Assembly: GCA_963921825.1 (NCBI GenBank)
Contig: OY997594.1
Coordinates: forward strand, 33,028,956 to 33,092,955
Length of the DNA stretch: 64,000 nt
Source of the DNA: Erodium maritimum
Lineage: Eukaryota; Streptophyta; Magnoliopsida; Geraniales; Geraniaceae
Direction: 5' to 3'
Part shown: positions 10,022 to 21,997 of the stretch, one piece after another
Position numbering within the stretch: the stretch's first letter is position 1
Layout of the letters: each line of letters starts with the position of its first letter
Notes under the pieces: model-generated
What the model saw: the letters and a program-made list of their open reading frames with translations, nothing else
What the model was told of the DNA's origin: nothing
The model's database searches: none
Translations under genes and position numbers: made by a program

Positions 10022-10150
10022 GATTGGCCCGGTGGGCGTGTTTGATTTTGATTGGCCCTATGGGCGGGTTTTGATTTTGGTTGGCCCGGTGGGCGTGGTT
10101 CGGTGTTGGTTGGCCCGGTGGGCGAGTGTTGTTGTTTGGCCGTGTCGGCT
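10022..10150 (+). repeat. E1 leader repeats with GCCC…GGGC mini-stems
   Basis: Four roughly 30-nt repeats of TTGGCCCGGTGGGCG or TTGGCCCTATGGGCG. Each can form a 4-bp GCCC/GGGC stem. E2 (40376-40490) and E3 (59448-59525) have similar repeats. Confidence 0.6.
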
Positions 10151-10313
10151 TGTGTTTTGGTTGAGGTTGAGTGACTTGATTTGTCTGTGAGTCGTGGTGC
10201 GTGTGTTTTCTGAATTGGTGGTCAAGCGTGTGTGTCGTTTAAGGCTAATTTTAGGGTTAAAACGGGTTAAGATTCGAGTTGGAACCGAGTTTGGAAAACA
10301 GGATCTGCGCGAG

Positions 10314-10430
10314 CGTCACGGATCCTGTCACGGATCCGTGACGGACCAGAGCGATTTGGCGAATATTAGGTTTTTGTCACGGCTCCGTGATCCCAACCGT
10401 GATGGGGTCTTCCACGGATCCGTGACCCCT
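10314..10430 (+). repeat. cluster of CACGGATCCGTG palindromes in the E1 leader
   Basis: A perfect 16-bp palindrome GTCACGGATCCGTGAC at 10327-10342, a CACGGATCCGTG copy at 10413-10424, a variant GTCACGGCTCCGTGAT near 10376-10391 and a half-copy near 10316. They lie in a block with no counterpart in E2. A 125-codon frame here (10194-10571) has no recognised similarity. Confidence 0.7.
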
Positions 10431-10559
10431 GTCTGTTCCACCGTCTTGATCGTGCAGTTGAGTGTTGGGCTTTGTGTGGCGGTGTTCACGGTTGTATTGG
10501 TGGTAGAGGTCGTAATTTCGGTGTTAACGGATGAGGTCTTGGGTTCGAGACTCATCATT

Positions 10560-11100
10560 AACCTACGGTAGTGATACAGCGTCTCGGCGCCACGGAGAGG
10601 AGTTAGGGTTGGTGCGCTGCGGCGCCATACGAACTAGATTTCCTTAGGTGAACGGGTGTTCGAGGTTTCCCTCGCGTGAATGGGTTGTTTGAGGTTTCCT
10701 TCACGTGAGTGGGTTGTTTGAGGTTTCCTTTTGTGATCGAGTAATTGGGGTATTGATAGTGTGAGCAGTAGTGATTTACTGAATTGAGGACGTATTTTCC
10801 CGTGCCGAGTTTTATCTTACTTGAGCGATTACTTGAGGTGTTGATAGCGTGAGCAGTGTGACGTTTGACATCAGGTTTTGAGGTAGTGGTTGCCCTGGTT
10901 AGATCGGTAAGTCTTTAGTGCGTTACTAGTATGCCATAATCGAACGGGTGTCCGTGGAGGTGAGCATAACGCTCATCCCCTTTACTACTTTTCCCGCAAG
11001 GGACGAGTAGCAAACACTGGTTTGGTTGCGGAAAGTTACAAGTAAATGCATAGAGGACCGTGTGAGGGTTACACTGGACCTCATCGGGGTGACTATTGGA
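10560..11100 (+). other. E1 leader segment occupying the gag position
   Basis: Contains about three tandem GAGGTTTCCCTCGCGTGA-type units (10650-10735) and an LTR-like phrase near 10931-11000 (ATGCC…TCCGTGGAGGTGAGC… CTTTTCC). No Gag capsid frame is present where E3 has one. E2 shares this organisation (40780-41230). Confidence 0.6.
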
Positions 11101-13170
11101 ATGGTTGTTCGGTCTCTGATTTGGACGTCATGTTTATTGGATACCAGGGTGTCACACTCGTTTACTTCGTCGAGTTGTGCTGAGGTGTTGGGGCTGAGTG
11201 TAGAGCCGTTGAGTCCACCCCTGCGTTTACAGGTTCGTTTGGGGGTGGTGTGGTGTTGGCTAGGGTCTGTCGTGCCTGCAGAGTTAGAGAAGCGAACCGA
11301 TACAGGAGGTTCGAGAGAGGGCTCATGAGCCCTGATGCTGGATCGAGTCCTCACCCCGGGGATCGGGTATGTTCGGAGTTGGTGGGCATGACGACGACAG
11401 TGGAGCGAGGTCTTAGAGAGACTGCGAGGATCCGTGAGGATCGACAGCGACTGAGCTTGTGCGTGTATCCGTGGGAAGGATGCTTACGAAATGACAACCT
11501 TTAACGTAATCATGGGAATGGATTGGCTGGCGGAGTGCCGAGAAAATATCGAATGTTACTGGCGACGAGTGACGGTGTCAACGTGCAACACGAGAGGTTC
11601 GTGTATTCTGGGCAGGGGGAGAGGAATTCTCCTGTCGGCTTGTCCGCAGTAAAGGAAGTATCGGCCGTGCAGAGCCGAGAGTTACCGCGAGAGGCGTGCG
11701 AGTTCCCCGAGGTCTTCCCTAAGGAATTGAGCGGGTTGCCACCAGTTCGTGAGGTGGAGTTCGGAATTGACCTGGTACCGGGAATGACAGTGATATCGAT
11801 GGCGCCTTACAGGTTCGCGCCAACCGAGTTGACCGAGCTGAAGAGTCAGCTCGAGGAACTTCGGGAGAAGGGGTTTATTCGTCCGAGCACATCGCCGTGG
11901 GGAGCGCCAACACTCTTCGTGAAGAAGAAGAGTGGAGAGCTTCGGATGTGCATGGACTACCGGAAACTGAACCGGGTTACGGTGAATGACCGATACCCGA
12001 TGCCGAAAATTGACAACTTGTTCTACCAGTTTAGAGGGTCGACGTATTTCTCGAAGATCGACCTGCGATCCGGATACTACCAGTTGCGAGTCCGAGAGGG
12101 GGACGTCGCAAGGAATGCATTCCGGACATGCTATGAACATTACGAGTTCTGGGTGATGACTTTGGATTGCCGAACGCACTTGCAGTGTTCATGGATCTGA
12201 TGAACAATATATTCCGGCCGTTCTTAAATCAGTTTGTGGTGGTGTTTGTAGACGACAAAGATCCGGGAGAGAGTTGCCGGCGGTGCTGACGCCGAGGGCT
12301 GGGATCGTTGTGCTAATTGGGAGTTACGGTATCGCGGGAGTTTGTACATACCGCGTGACGGCGGAGGCGACGAGCTGCGAGAGTCGCAGCATTCGCGTCT
12401 AACAGTGCACGTGAATGGCACTAAGGGGAGCGCGACATCAGGTGGCATGTCTAGTGGAGCGGGATGCAGAGAGCGGTCATGAGACTAGTGTCACGGTGCC
12501 TCACTCGTCGGCAGGTGAGAGCTGAACATCAGCGTCCCGCTGGTTTATTGCAACCACTGCGGGTTGCATAGTGGAAATGGGGGCACGTCACAATGGATTT
12601 CGTGAGCGGTTAGCCGAGTTCGCCTACAACAACAACTTTCAGGCCAGTATCATGATGGCACCGTTCAGAGCGTTGTATGGTGGGCCGGGTCGATCGCCCA
12701 TGTGCTGGGCAGAAGTGAGGAATAAGAGTTTACTGGGTCTAGAACTGGACCGAGAGACAGCTGAGTCGGTCGTGCCGAAGCATGAGCGGTTGAAGACCGC
12801 GCAGAGTCAGCAGGAGCTATGCTGACAGACGGCGCCGACCTCACGAGTCAGCAGTCGGTGGTCATGTATCCCTAGAGATGAGTCCGAAGGGTGGACTAGT
12901 GCGTTTCAACCGCGGCGGAGGCGGTATAGCCCCGCGGTGTATCGGGCCTTTCGAGGTCTTGAGTACGTCTTTGAGTGGGCGGGTGTCGAGGTAACGGGTG
13001 ATGTCCCGTATGAGGAGAAACCGATGTGGGAAAGGAATCCACGAGAGCAGGTCCTGCGCGGAAGGGTTATCCGCTTAGAACTAGTATTGTGGCAACACCA
13101 CGAGCCTGAGTCGACTTGGAAACGCGAGGACGAGGTTCGCGCGAAGTACCCCGATCGGTTCGACTCCTGA
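11100..13170 (+). pseudogene. E1 pol remnant (PR, RT, INT, chromodomain)
   Basis: In order: protease N-half with DTR in place of DTG (about 11126-11280); Gag capsid C-terminal fragment plus pre-gag leader fragment (about 11300-11490); protease C-half and RT N-half (11490-12200, including the [10 protein letters not shown] block); RT motif VFVDD at about 12237-12251; then a deletion of the rest of RT and RNase H to pre-integrase sequence (about 12260). Integrase keeps the first catalytic Asp (TMDFVSG, about 12593-12610) but jumps directly to LAEFAYNNN, losing the second Asp and the Glu. A further deletion joins the integrase tail to a chromodomain-like C-terminus ending KYPDRFDS at 13170. Frameshifts and stops are frequent, so the region is not functional. 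Confidence 0.9.
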
Positions 13171-13207
13171 AGTGCGTTGTTTTAAATTTCACGGACGAAA
13201 TTCCTTT

Positions 13208-13220
13208 AAGCGGGGTAGAT
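13208..13220 (+). other. E1 polypurine tract
   Basis: AAGCGGGGTAGAT directly before the 3' LTR. The purine run is broken by a C, whereas E2 has AAGGGGGTAGAT. Confidence 0.7.
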
Positions 13221-14912
13221 TGTAATAACCACTCCCGGTCAACGCCAGTCAAATCTGCGAAAAACAGGAAAATTTAAAAAATTTCAGCAGACACTTGATT
13301 GAACCTAAACTTGACCCCGAGGGTCATACCGGGCTTAAGTTGACCTCGATATTGACCAAAGTGAGTTCCATGGGACTCAGGGCAACTTTCTGATCAATTT
13401 GTGAAATGTTGACTTTTCGCTGGAAAAGTAAACCGAGCGACGTTTTGGTCCATTCGAGGACCGTTTTGGATCCAAAAAGTTGAGCCGTTTCCTTGTAGCC
13501 CGCCAACTTTCGTAATTTCTTGGAAAAAGTGCCCGTTCGGGGCCCGAAACGTCCGAATTTCGAGAATCTGATTCGAAAATATCTGGAAGATATTTTCCAA
13601 AAGGTGTGGGACCCACCTTGCCACTTGTCCAACAAGTGGGGGTGTTAGTTTTGGGGGGAAAATGAGAGGTGATGGCTTAAGGGTGGCCGACCATATATAA
13701 AAAAAAGAAAAGAAAACAAGAGAAAGGAGTTACTTTTTAGAGAGAGAAGGAGAAGGAGAAGAAGAGAGAAAAGAGAAGGAGATGGGGTTTGTGACTACTA
13801 TTCACGAGCATCTAGCCCTTGGATCGTCTCAAAGCTTGGAGAATCAAACTCCCCTCGTCTTCCTCTATGATCGTGCCGCGGACCGAGGCAAGGGAAAGCT
13901 GGGTGAGTGACTGAGATCACATCGAAGCTCATTGGTTGGCTTTTAGAGAACACGCACGAGGTAGGGAAAAGTAGCTGGATCTCGGCCCTGACTAGGGAAA
14001 GTTAACAGTAGAATTGCATGTGACACTGGGGTGTCGTGGGTTAATTAGGTTTAGCGAATATTAGAAAGGCATGATACGGGAACGTAGCGTTTATGAGAAA
14101 TGCATGTGACGCTTAGTAGTGTCGTAGGAGCAGAGAACTTATCGATGTTAGGAGTATTGGAGGCATATGACCATGCCCGGAGGTTGATTGTGAAACTGTT
14201 GATATTAGGACTGTTGGAGGCATTGGTTATGCCCGGAGGTTGTTTGTGTAATTTGTGTCTTGGGTGGCCATGAGAGCCCGTACTTTACTGTTGTGTCTTG
14301 GGTGGCCATGAGAGCCCGTGTTTTACCGTTGGTGTCTTGGGTGGCCATGAGTGCCCGTGGGGTTGTTGAACCCGTGTCTTTACTGTGGGTATGTCTTGGG
14401 TGGCCATGAGTGCCCGTGGGGTTGTTGAACCCGTGTCTTTACTGCTGGTGTGGCTTGGGTGGCCATGAGTGCCCGTGGGGTTGTTGAGCCCGTGAGTTAC
14501 TGTTGGAGTCTTGGGTGGCCATGAATGCCCGTGGGGGGGTTGTTGAACCCGTGTTTTACCGTTGGTGTTTTGGGTTGTTGAACCCGTGAGTTACTGTTGG
14601 AGTCTTGGGTTGCCATGAGTGCTCGTGGGGCTGTTGAGCCCGTGAGTTACTATTGGTGTGTCTTGGGTGGCCATGAGTGCCCGTGGGGGGGGGGTGTTGA
14701 ACTCGTGTTTTACCGTTGGTGTTTTGGGTGGCCGTGAGTGCCCGTGTGGTTGTTGAGCCCGTGAGTTACTGTTGGTGTGTCTTCGGTGTCCGTGAGTGCC
14801 CGTTGGGTTGTTGAGCCCGTGAGTTACTATTGGTATGTCTTGAGTGGCCGTGAGTGCCCGTGGGGTTGTTGAGCCCGCGAGTTACTGTAGGTGTGTCTTG
14901 GGAGGCCGTGAG
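13221..14912 (+). repeat. E1 3' LTR, 5' part
   Basis: Repeats the 5' LTR from TGTAATAACC, with small substitutions, an 18-bp-scale loss near 13480 and extra tandem units after 14560. It is interrupted at 14913 by copia A and resumes at 32128. Target duplication is GTGAG (14908-14912) against ATGAG (32128-32132), one mismatch. Confidence 0.9.
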
Positions 14913-16685
14913 TGTTAGAATTTATGCCCGTAGCCCAATCGTAAATGTCCAAATGTAAATATCATCGTTGGCAATATAACAAAGCGGCTTTTGATATTAC
15001 TGAAGTGTTGGAGTAATATGTCGTATGTGTTTCCGATCTATGCCCACTATGCGAATAGAACCATAGATCATGATGGATCACACTCGACGGGGTCCCTAGT
15101 CAATAGTCTTCGCTAGAAGCGACTAGTATGAAAGATGACTCTTGATGGCTTACGTTCTATTGGTCATAGGAAAGGTTTCCGGAGTCTGATCATAGGCATC
15201 ATGTGTGGGACATGATGTTGGACGACCCGACCTGAATATGTTCCATAAATTGAGTCATGAACATGTTCAGAGTCGTTGCTTGTCAGGTATCCTTAGACCG
15301 AGGAGTCTATATGATTGCTATGCAGTAAACAACCAAGTTTGACCTGAAAGCCCAACGTTGCACCGTGACTGGGCTTCCATAACGGCCAGGATTGGCTCGG
15401 GGAATGACTGCATGAGTGACATGATAAGCGGCTAAGGGATGTATCCATCATACTACGGTATGGGAAAGCTATCTAGTTCACGACCGCTTGATCGAGAGTG
15501 ACTGACGGGAAAAGCATGGCCATACGCATGATATGAGATATCATAAGGGCCAGTCATCTCACATATCAAGGAATAGTGATTGAGGATAAGAAGGATGACA
15601 TCTCTATGCCTTATCTCAATCAGGATATCATAGATAAGGGATAATGACAAGGACGGCTGAAAGGTCAGAATCGACAGGGGGCGATTCGTTATGCAGGGTC
15701 GGGCGATACTGAGTCTCGTCAGTCGCTACATTAGTAAGATCAAGTAAAATGGGATTTTACGTTGATCTTACCGACATGCATAGACCTAAGGGTAACACCA
15801 TAAGTTTGTAACTCGATAAGAACGCAAGTGGATTGGCTTGGAGGGAGTCGTGTCGGGAATTGCCATAGTGGACGGGCTAGCACGATGGGCTCGGTATGGG
15901 CTCTCTTGGAGAGGCCCATGACCAGCCCACATGGGCTAGGCCCAACAAGAACCAAAGGTCAAAGGTTTACTAAGTGGTCTTGTTAAACTAAGTGGGTTGG
16001 ACCCACTTTCCACTAGTTAATAAACTAGCTTAGTTTATTAAGTCTACCATGCAAAGTAGTATGACAACTTGGCAACTTGATGTAGATTAAGTGAGATGAC
16101 CACTTCCACTTAAGTCTACATGCAAGGGGTGTTGGCAGGACACAACATGCAAATAAGAGAAGAAAATTTCAGCACAAATTGTGAATCTCTCTCATCTTTG
16201 CAAACTCCTCCAAGAAGCTCCAAGTTCCATTGTTGCATGTTCTTGAGTTTACAAAATCAAGAACTACGTTGGCTTTGATTCCGTTAAGGATACGTAGGCG
16301 TCCAAGGGGCTCAAGCCATTCAAAGTTTGGTGTTATTGAACCAATTTCGGACAAGTAGAGGGTGCTGATTTTCAGCACAGTTTTGTCCGACCAGTCTCTT
16401 TCAAGAGCACGATCGGAGGTTCATCCCTGGTCTGATGAAGCTTATTTTTGGAGTGAACGTTCTCCACATATGGTTCTTGAATGTGACCGAAGGGATTCAC
16501 GTTTTAACGGTTCATTTTGGAGATACACCAGCTGAAAGATGAGGCACTTGCTAAGGTGATGTACACAAACCTTTGCTGAATTTTCAGACTTGTTTTTCAT
16601 ATTTGGTAGATTCATCTCGATTGATTCGTGGTTAATCTTCCGCTGCATTTTGTGTTTAACATGTACACGACATCGAGACCCAACA
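14913..16685 (+). repeat. copia A 5' LTR
   Basis: 1773 bp, TG…CA. Compared with the 3' copy it keeps about 110 bp (near 16440-16545) that the 3' LTR lacks. The segment is bounded by GATGA repeats, so the loss looks like a short-repeat-mediated deletion in the 3' copy. Confidence 0.9.
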
Positions 16686-16686
16686 G

Positions 16687-16698
16687 TGGTATCAGAGC
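16687..16698 (+). other. copia A primer-binding site (initiator tRNA-Met)
   Basis: TGGTATCAGAGC begins one nucleotide after the LTR end. Confidence 0.9.
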
Positions 16699-18320
16699 TT
16701 GGCTACCAACGGGAAAAACAAGAGCTGAAATTTTCAGTTTTGGTGCTGAAAATTTTGAGGTGCTTGCTAGTTTTTTATTTAAAGTGCTTGAAAATGCATG
16801 TTAGCTTCTTAATTTCATGTTTTTGCATATATGGGTGTATGCTTGATTGATAACATGATTTAATTTCTTGCATGTGGGTTTTATGCATGAAATTGGTGAT
16901 TTTCGAAATAAAATCAAATCTGATTTTTTCGGACAAAGTTTAATTTTCGGGGTCACGAGACCGGGACTCTCGGGGAGCCGATCACGTGACCGGATGGAGC
17001 TCCGTTGGACGGAGCTAGGCCGAGTTGTGACTATTGGATAGTCGGAACGCCGAGGCTAAACCATTTGGGGAATTGCGACGAGTTTGGAACCGTCATGGTG
17101 AACCACAAAATTAAACGTTTGGAAAATTCATTTTTGAAACCGGTTTCGATAAACCGTGTAATAATTTTCGAAACTTGGAAGCTAACTAAAATCAGTCATA
17201 TCTCGTTGTTTGATAACACGTTGTATGATGTGATGATTATGCATGGTGCACGTTATTATGCCCCGGGTAGTTTTATCGCTTTTCTCGGACTGCGTGCCGA
17301 TAGTGTTAGCGTGTAACTATTCTTTTAAAGGTGTGGTCGTCGTACCACTTGTTTGTAATAATAATTATTTCCCGACCCGCGAGTCGTGTATTTTATTGTA
17401 ACCGTTATCGCCTGCTTGGAGACGAAGAAGCTCAAGAGGCAAGTGGGAGACCGCAGGAAACGGCTTGGAGTAGATGGACGTCAAGAGGCGAGTGGGAGGC
17501 CCACGTCGTCGGCTTGAAGTCAAGATTGCTCAAGACCGGGTTGGGAATAGTTTAGGGGGCTTTGACGTGCACATCTTTATGCTTGATGCTTCGTTTAAAT
17601 TATGCATGATTGTATGGTTAGAATGCATGCTTAGATTTAAACTTTCAATCAAATCACCTCACATGCAAAGATAAAATTGGTTTTAGATCGTTTGTTAGGA
17701 GCCCTTGAACCGTCTTTGCATTGGATGTAGTAGACGGGTTCGAAGGAAGAATTACATTGGATGTAATTGGAGAAGTCATTACATTTGGAATGTAGTTGAC
17801 GTTCTCATCGCATCGATGATGTGCCAAAAGTTCAAACACGACGAGACAAGTAAAAACGGGTCATGTCAGATACCTCCCAATTTATCGACAACTTCCTACT
17901 TCATCGACCTATGGGTGTCGTGCGCATTAGCGGAGCATCCATAGGAAGGCGTTGTAGTAAGTTTGGTCAGCGTATGTGGGTGTCGTGTGCATTAGCGGAG
18001 CACCTACATAGTGGCAGGCCATAGTTGAAAATTGGTGGACCCAACTACGATTCTCAGCTAGGGCTGAGCTAAGGTATCAGATAGGGTAAGCCGTGTACTT
18101 AAAGTACATACCCTAGCCAAGAGTCACATTGGATGTGATCGGATGGAGTCCGGCCTACATAGCTCGATTGAGTGGTGAGCATTAGTTTAGCTCAATCGAG
18201 TGAATCAAGGTTCTTGGTTCAAGATTCTATAGGTTTAGAATCGTCTGTCGGTGTTTGAACTCGATCTTCATAATTTACTCAGTTTACTGATTAAATTCAC
18301 TTTGTCGTGTGGATCAAATT
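16699..18320 (+). other. copia A leader with short tandem motifs
   Basis: A 1.6-kb untranslated leader. It contains several ACATTGGATGTAAT-like motifs (17717-17790 and 18126) and a duplicated GGGTGTCGTGCGCATTAGCG block (17911 and 17981). The same motifs recur in the copia B leader (27430-27830, opposite strand), so they are family features. No credible gene. Confidence 0.6.
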
Positions 18321-18329
18321 GGCTCACAC

Positions 18330-18960
18330 ATCAGCGAAGAATGGTAGTTTGTCAATGAAAACCATACTTGACCGGGTCAAGCTTGATGGGACAAACTATC
18401 TGGACTGGTACAGAGTTTTGAGGATGATCCTCAAATTCTAAACGCAAAGGACATATCCTTGATAAGGCTATCCCTTATGTCCAGAAAATAAAGGAGCATC
18501 TCAAACATCTTAATTGACTGGGTCTTAAGATAGTGTCGGAGATAGCAACAGACATGGGTTTGTGCTCGCTTCCTCGTGTGTATGATGAGTTCATCGTGAG
18601 CTATCATATGCACGATATGGACAAGACCAAGTCAGAGTTACATGGCACGTTTGTAACTGCTGAGAAGAATATCATGGATCTAGGATCCAAGGATATTCTG
18701 AAGGTCAGAAAGGGATCCAGTTTCGGGAGGGAAACTGGTAGTGGCAAGGGCAAGGCTCCTGCGCACTTGGCAAGAAAGATGAGACACACGATCGCTCCTA
18801 ATCGTCCAAGGACCGGGGGTCCTCACAGGAGGTTGAGGAGGATGAGACTGTCTGCTTCTACTGCCAGAAGCTTGATCATTGGATTCGGAATTACGGGAAA
18901 AACCAGGATGATCTAAAGAAGGGCAGTGGGACTGTGCCATCTTTAGGTATTAACCTAATA
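18330..18960 (+). pseudogene. copia A gag remnant
   Basis: Begins with a KLDGTNYLDWYR-like stretch (about 18380-18415), the N-terminal block of plant copia Gag. A stop and frame changes follow, then a UBN2-like segment (LPRVYDEFIVSYHM at about 18565) and a zinc knuckle whose pattern is C-x2-C-x4-H-x4-Y (about 18850-18895). The fourth ligand is Tyr instead of Cys, as in copia B. The start codon is lost (ATT where copia B has ATG). Confidence 0.8.
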
Positions 18961-18974
18961 GAGCAACATCTCGC

Positions 18975-21966
18975 TACTTCCAAAGATTCATGGGTATTGG
19001 ATACCAAGGGTGAATCTCACATACACACTAACGTGTAGTGGTTGGAAGGTAGGAGATGATTGGAGAAGAACAAATTGGACCTCATAGTGGACAACAAGTA
19101 AGGGTTGTAGCGACTGCTGGAGGATCCATGGGTCTTCATAATAAAAATAGCCTTGTTGTGTTTTGAACAATATATTTCATACCTATTAGGATCATTATAT
19201 CTGTATCCGTGTTAAACACCGAAGGATATAGTATGGATATTGGAAATTGGATTTTCAATATTCTATGCAATGATATGTTTAAACAAACATGGTCGGAGGA
19301 TTGTACATATTGGATATGGTGACAATGCCTCAAGCTCTATTTATAAGGTTGATACCAAAAGGTCTGAACCGATAATTTAGACCACACTCTGTTAAGGCAC
19401 TGTCATTTATGCCACATAAACAAGAAACGCATATCAGCACTTTACAAGTGCGGACATTGAGGTCCATTTGAATTTCATTCAAATAATAAATGCAAGGCTT
19501 GTTTGTTGAAGCAAAATGACTGAAGCGCCCTTCATCGGTCGCAGTGAAAGGGCGGGTGAATTATTGGAATGATACACTCGGATGTGTAGACCAATAAGTT
19601 CGCTTGCCAGGAGGGGTTTTAGCTACTTTATCACATTTACTGATGGTTGCAGTAAATATGATTATGTCTATTTGATAAGACATAAGTCTAAAACTTTTGA
19701 TAAATTCAAAGAGTTCAAGACTAAAGTAGATTACCAGCTTGAGAAAAGTATTAAGGCTCTCCGATTGGATCGAAGGGGAGAATACTTAACTACAGAGTTT
19801 TAGATCATCTAAAAGAGAATGGGATCCTTCGGAATGGACTCCTCCCGGGACATCGTAGTTGAGAGGTGTAGCCGAACGGAGAAATTGGACATTGTTGGAC
19901 AATGGTCTGATCCATGATCAGTTGGACTGATCTCCCTATCTCTTTCTGGGGTTATGCTCTAGAGACGGCCGCATTCATTTTGAATCAGGCTCTTATGAAG
20001 GCTGTGGAAGGGACACCATTTGAGAAATGGCACGGGAGGAAGCCCGTTATGTCCTTCCTAAATATTTGGGGTTTCGAGGCTTATGTGAAGCGGTTAGTTC
20101 ACATTAAGATCGAACCAAGATCTAAGAAATGCAGCTTCGTGGGGTATCCCAAGGAAACAAGGGGATACTACTTCTACAAACCCAGTGAGAACATGGTGTT
20201 CGTCACTCGGATGGGGTCTTGGTGCAAAGGGATTTTGTTTTCAAAGATGTCAGTGGGAGGGTTGTACATCTAGAAGAAGTTCAAGATGGTACATATGCCT
20301 CTAAGCCACATGACAACCCAGTAGAGGAGCCTGAAAGGGTCGTAGAGCAAGAACCAATTTCTATAACAATTCCTGAAGGTCCGAGGAAAACTGGAAGGAT
20401 TAGTCACCCACCTTCGAGATATGGTTGTTTTGTGTCTGGAGGTGACAATGAGCTAATGGTGGATCATGAGGATCCAACCACCTTTCCAGGAAGCCGTGGA
20501 TGGGCCCGACACCGAGTTATGGCTGGGAGCCATGAGGGAGGAAATGCAATCCATGTCGGATAACCAAGTCTGGGAACTGGTTGATCATATCGAGGGTGTG
20601 AGAGCCATCGGATGCAAATGGATCTTCAAGGTGAAGATGGACATGGATGACAAGCCTCTGACCTACAAAGCCCGACTAGTTGCAAAAGGTTATAGGCAAA
20701 TCCAAGGGATTGACTATGAGGAAACCTTCTCAACAGTGGCTATGGTCAAATATATCTAGATTCTTCTTGACATGGTCTCGTATCTTGATTACGAGATATG
20801 GCAAGTGGATGTCAAAACCGCTTTTAAACGGGGATTTGACTGAGGACGTTTTATGTCTCAGCCCGAAGGTTTTGACGATCCGAAGAATAAGGGATAGATT
20901 TATAAGTTGTTGAAATCCATTTATGGATTGAAACAAGCTTCTCGGAGTTGGAATCTTCGTTTTGATGAAACTGTAATTGGATTCGGTTTTATCAAGAACG
21001 AAGATGAGCCTTGCGTCTATAAGAAGGCTAGTGGGAGTAAGATTTCCTTTCTAGTGTTGTATGTCGATGACGTACTATTTATCGGAATCGACGTCCCTGT
21101 TTTAAACGAGACCAAAAGCTTGGAGGGGACGTGTTTCGCGATGGACTTAGGCGAGGCTGCTTATATCTTAAGGATTAAGATATATAGAGATCGCACCAAG
21201 AGTGTCTTGGGGTTAAGTCAGAGCACCTAAGTGAACAATGCATTGAGTAGGTTCTCAATGCTCGATTCAAAGAAAGGATTCTTATCCACTTGTCATGGCA
21301 TGAATTTCAGCAAGACTCAGTGTCCTAAAACACCTGATGAGCTGAAAAGGATGATGCGAATCCCATGCGCCTGGGAGGGGTAGGATCGATCATATATGCA
21401 TGACATATACGAGACTGGATGTCTTGTATGCCTTGTGTTGTACCAGCAGACATCAGTCTGACCCTTGGGGAAAGATGATGCTAAGCTAGTCGCCAATGGG
21501 TATGTTGACGCTAGTTTCCAAACAGATTAAGATGACTTTAGAAGTCAGTCAGGACATCTGTTTACGCTGATTGACGGTGGTTTCAGCTTGAAGAGCGTGA
21601 AACAAGATACCGTCGCTGACTCCAAGACATAGGCCGAGTACATAGCGGTTGCAGGGGCAATCAAGGAGGCTATATGGGTTTGGAAATTCACGGCAGGGTT
21701 AGGCGTAATTAAAAACCCGCCTAAGCCCGGTGAACCGATTTTGCGACAACACTGGGGCTATTGCTCAAGCTAAAAAGCCCAGATCGCATAACAAATCCAA
21801 ACATGTACTGCGGGGGTATCACCTAATCAGAGAGATTCTGAACAGATGTGATGTGAAGATCACGTATATTGGAACGGATGATATCATAGCCGACCCGTTG
21901 GCCAAAGCGCTCTCGTTACCCAAGCACGAGAGGCATGTAAGGCAATGGGATTATATTGGAATTTAG
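18975..21966 (+). pseudogene. copia A pol remnant (PR, INT, RT, RNase H)
   Basis: Protease has WVLDTK instead of DTG (about 18990). The integrase keeps a first Asp (IHSDV), a second Asp (ALRLDR, about 19760) and Glu in VAERRN (about 19866), but is broken by a 2-nt loss after HSDV and a TAG at 19856-19858. RT blocks WIFKVKMDMD (about 20620) and LVLYVDDVLFIG (about 21050-21085, YVDD intact) lie in different frames. RNase H ends RHVRQWDYIGI at 21966. Many frameshifts and stops make it inactive. Confidence 0.88.
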
Positions 21967-21976
21967 ATTGGAGCTA

Positions 21977-21990
21977 GGGCAAGTGGGAGA
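21977..21990 (+). other. copia A polypurine tract
   Basis: GGGCAAGTGGGAGA immediately before the 3' LTR start at 21992, as is usual for plant copia elements. Confidence 0.85.
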
Positions 21991-21997
21991 TTGTTAG

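Noticed and set aside
10194..10571. 125-codon plus-strand frame in the E1 leader
   Set aside because: Overlaps palindromic repeats, has no counterpart in E2 or E3 and no recognisable domain.
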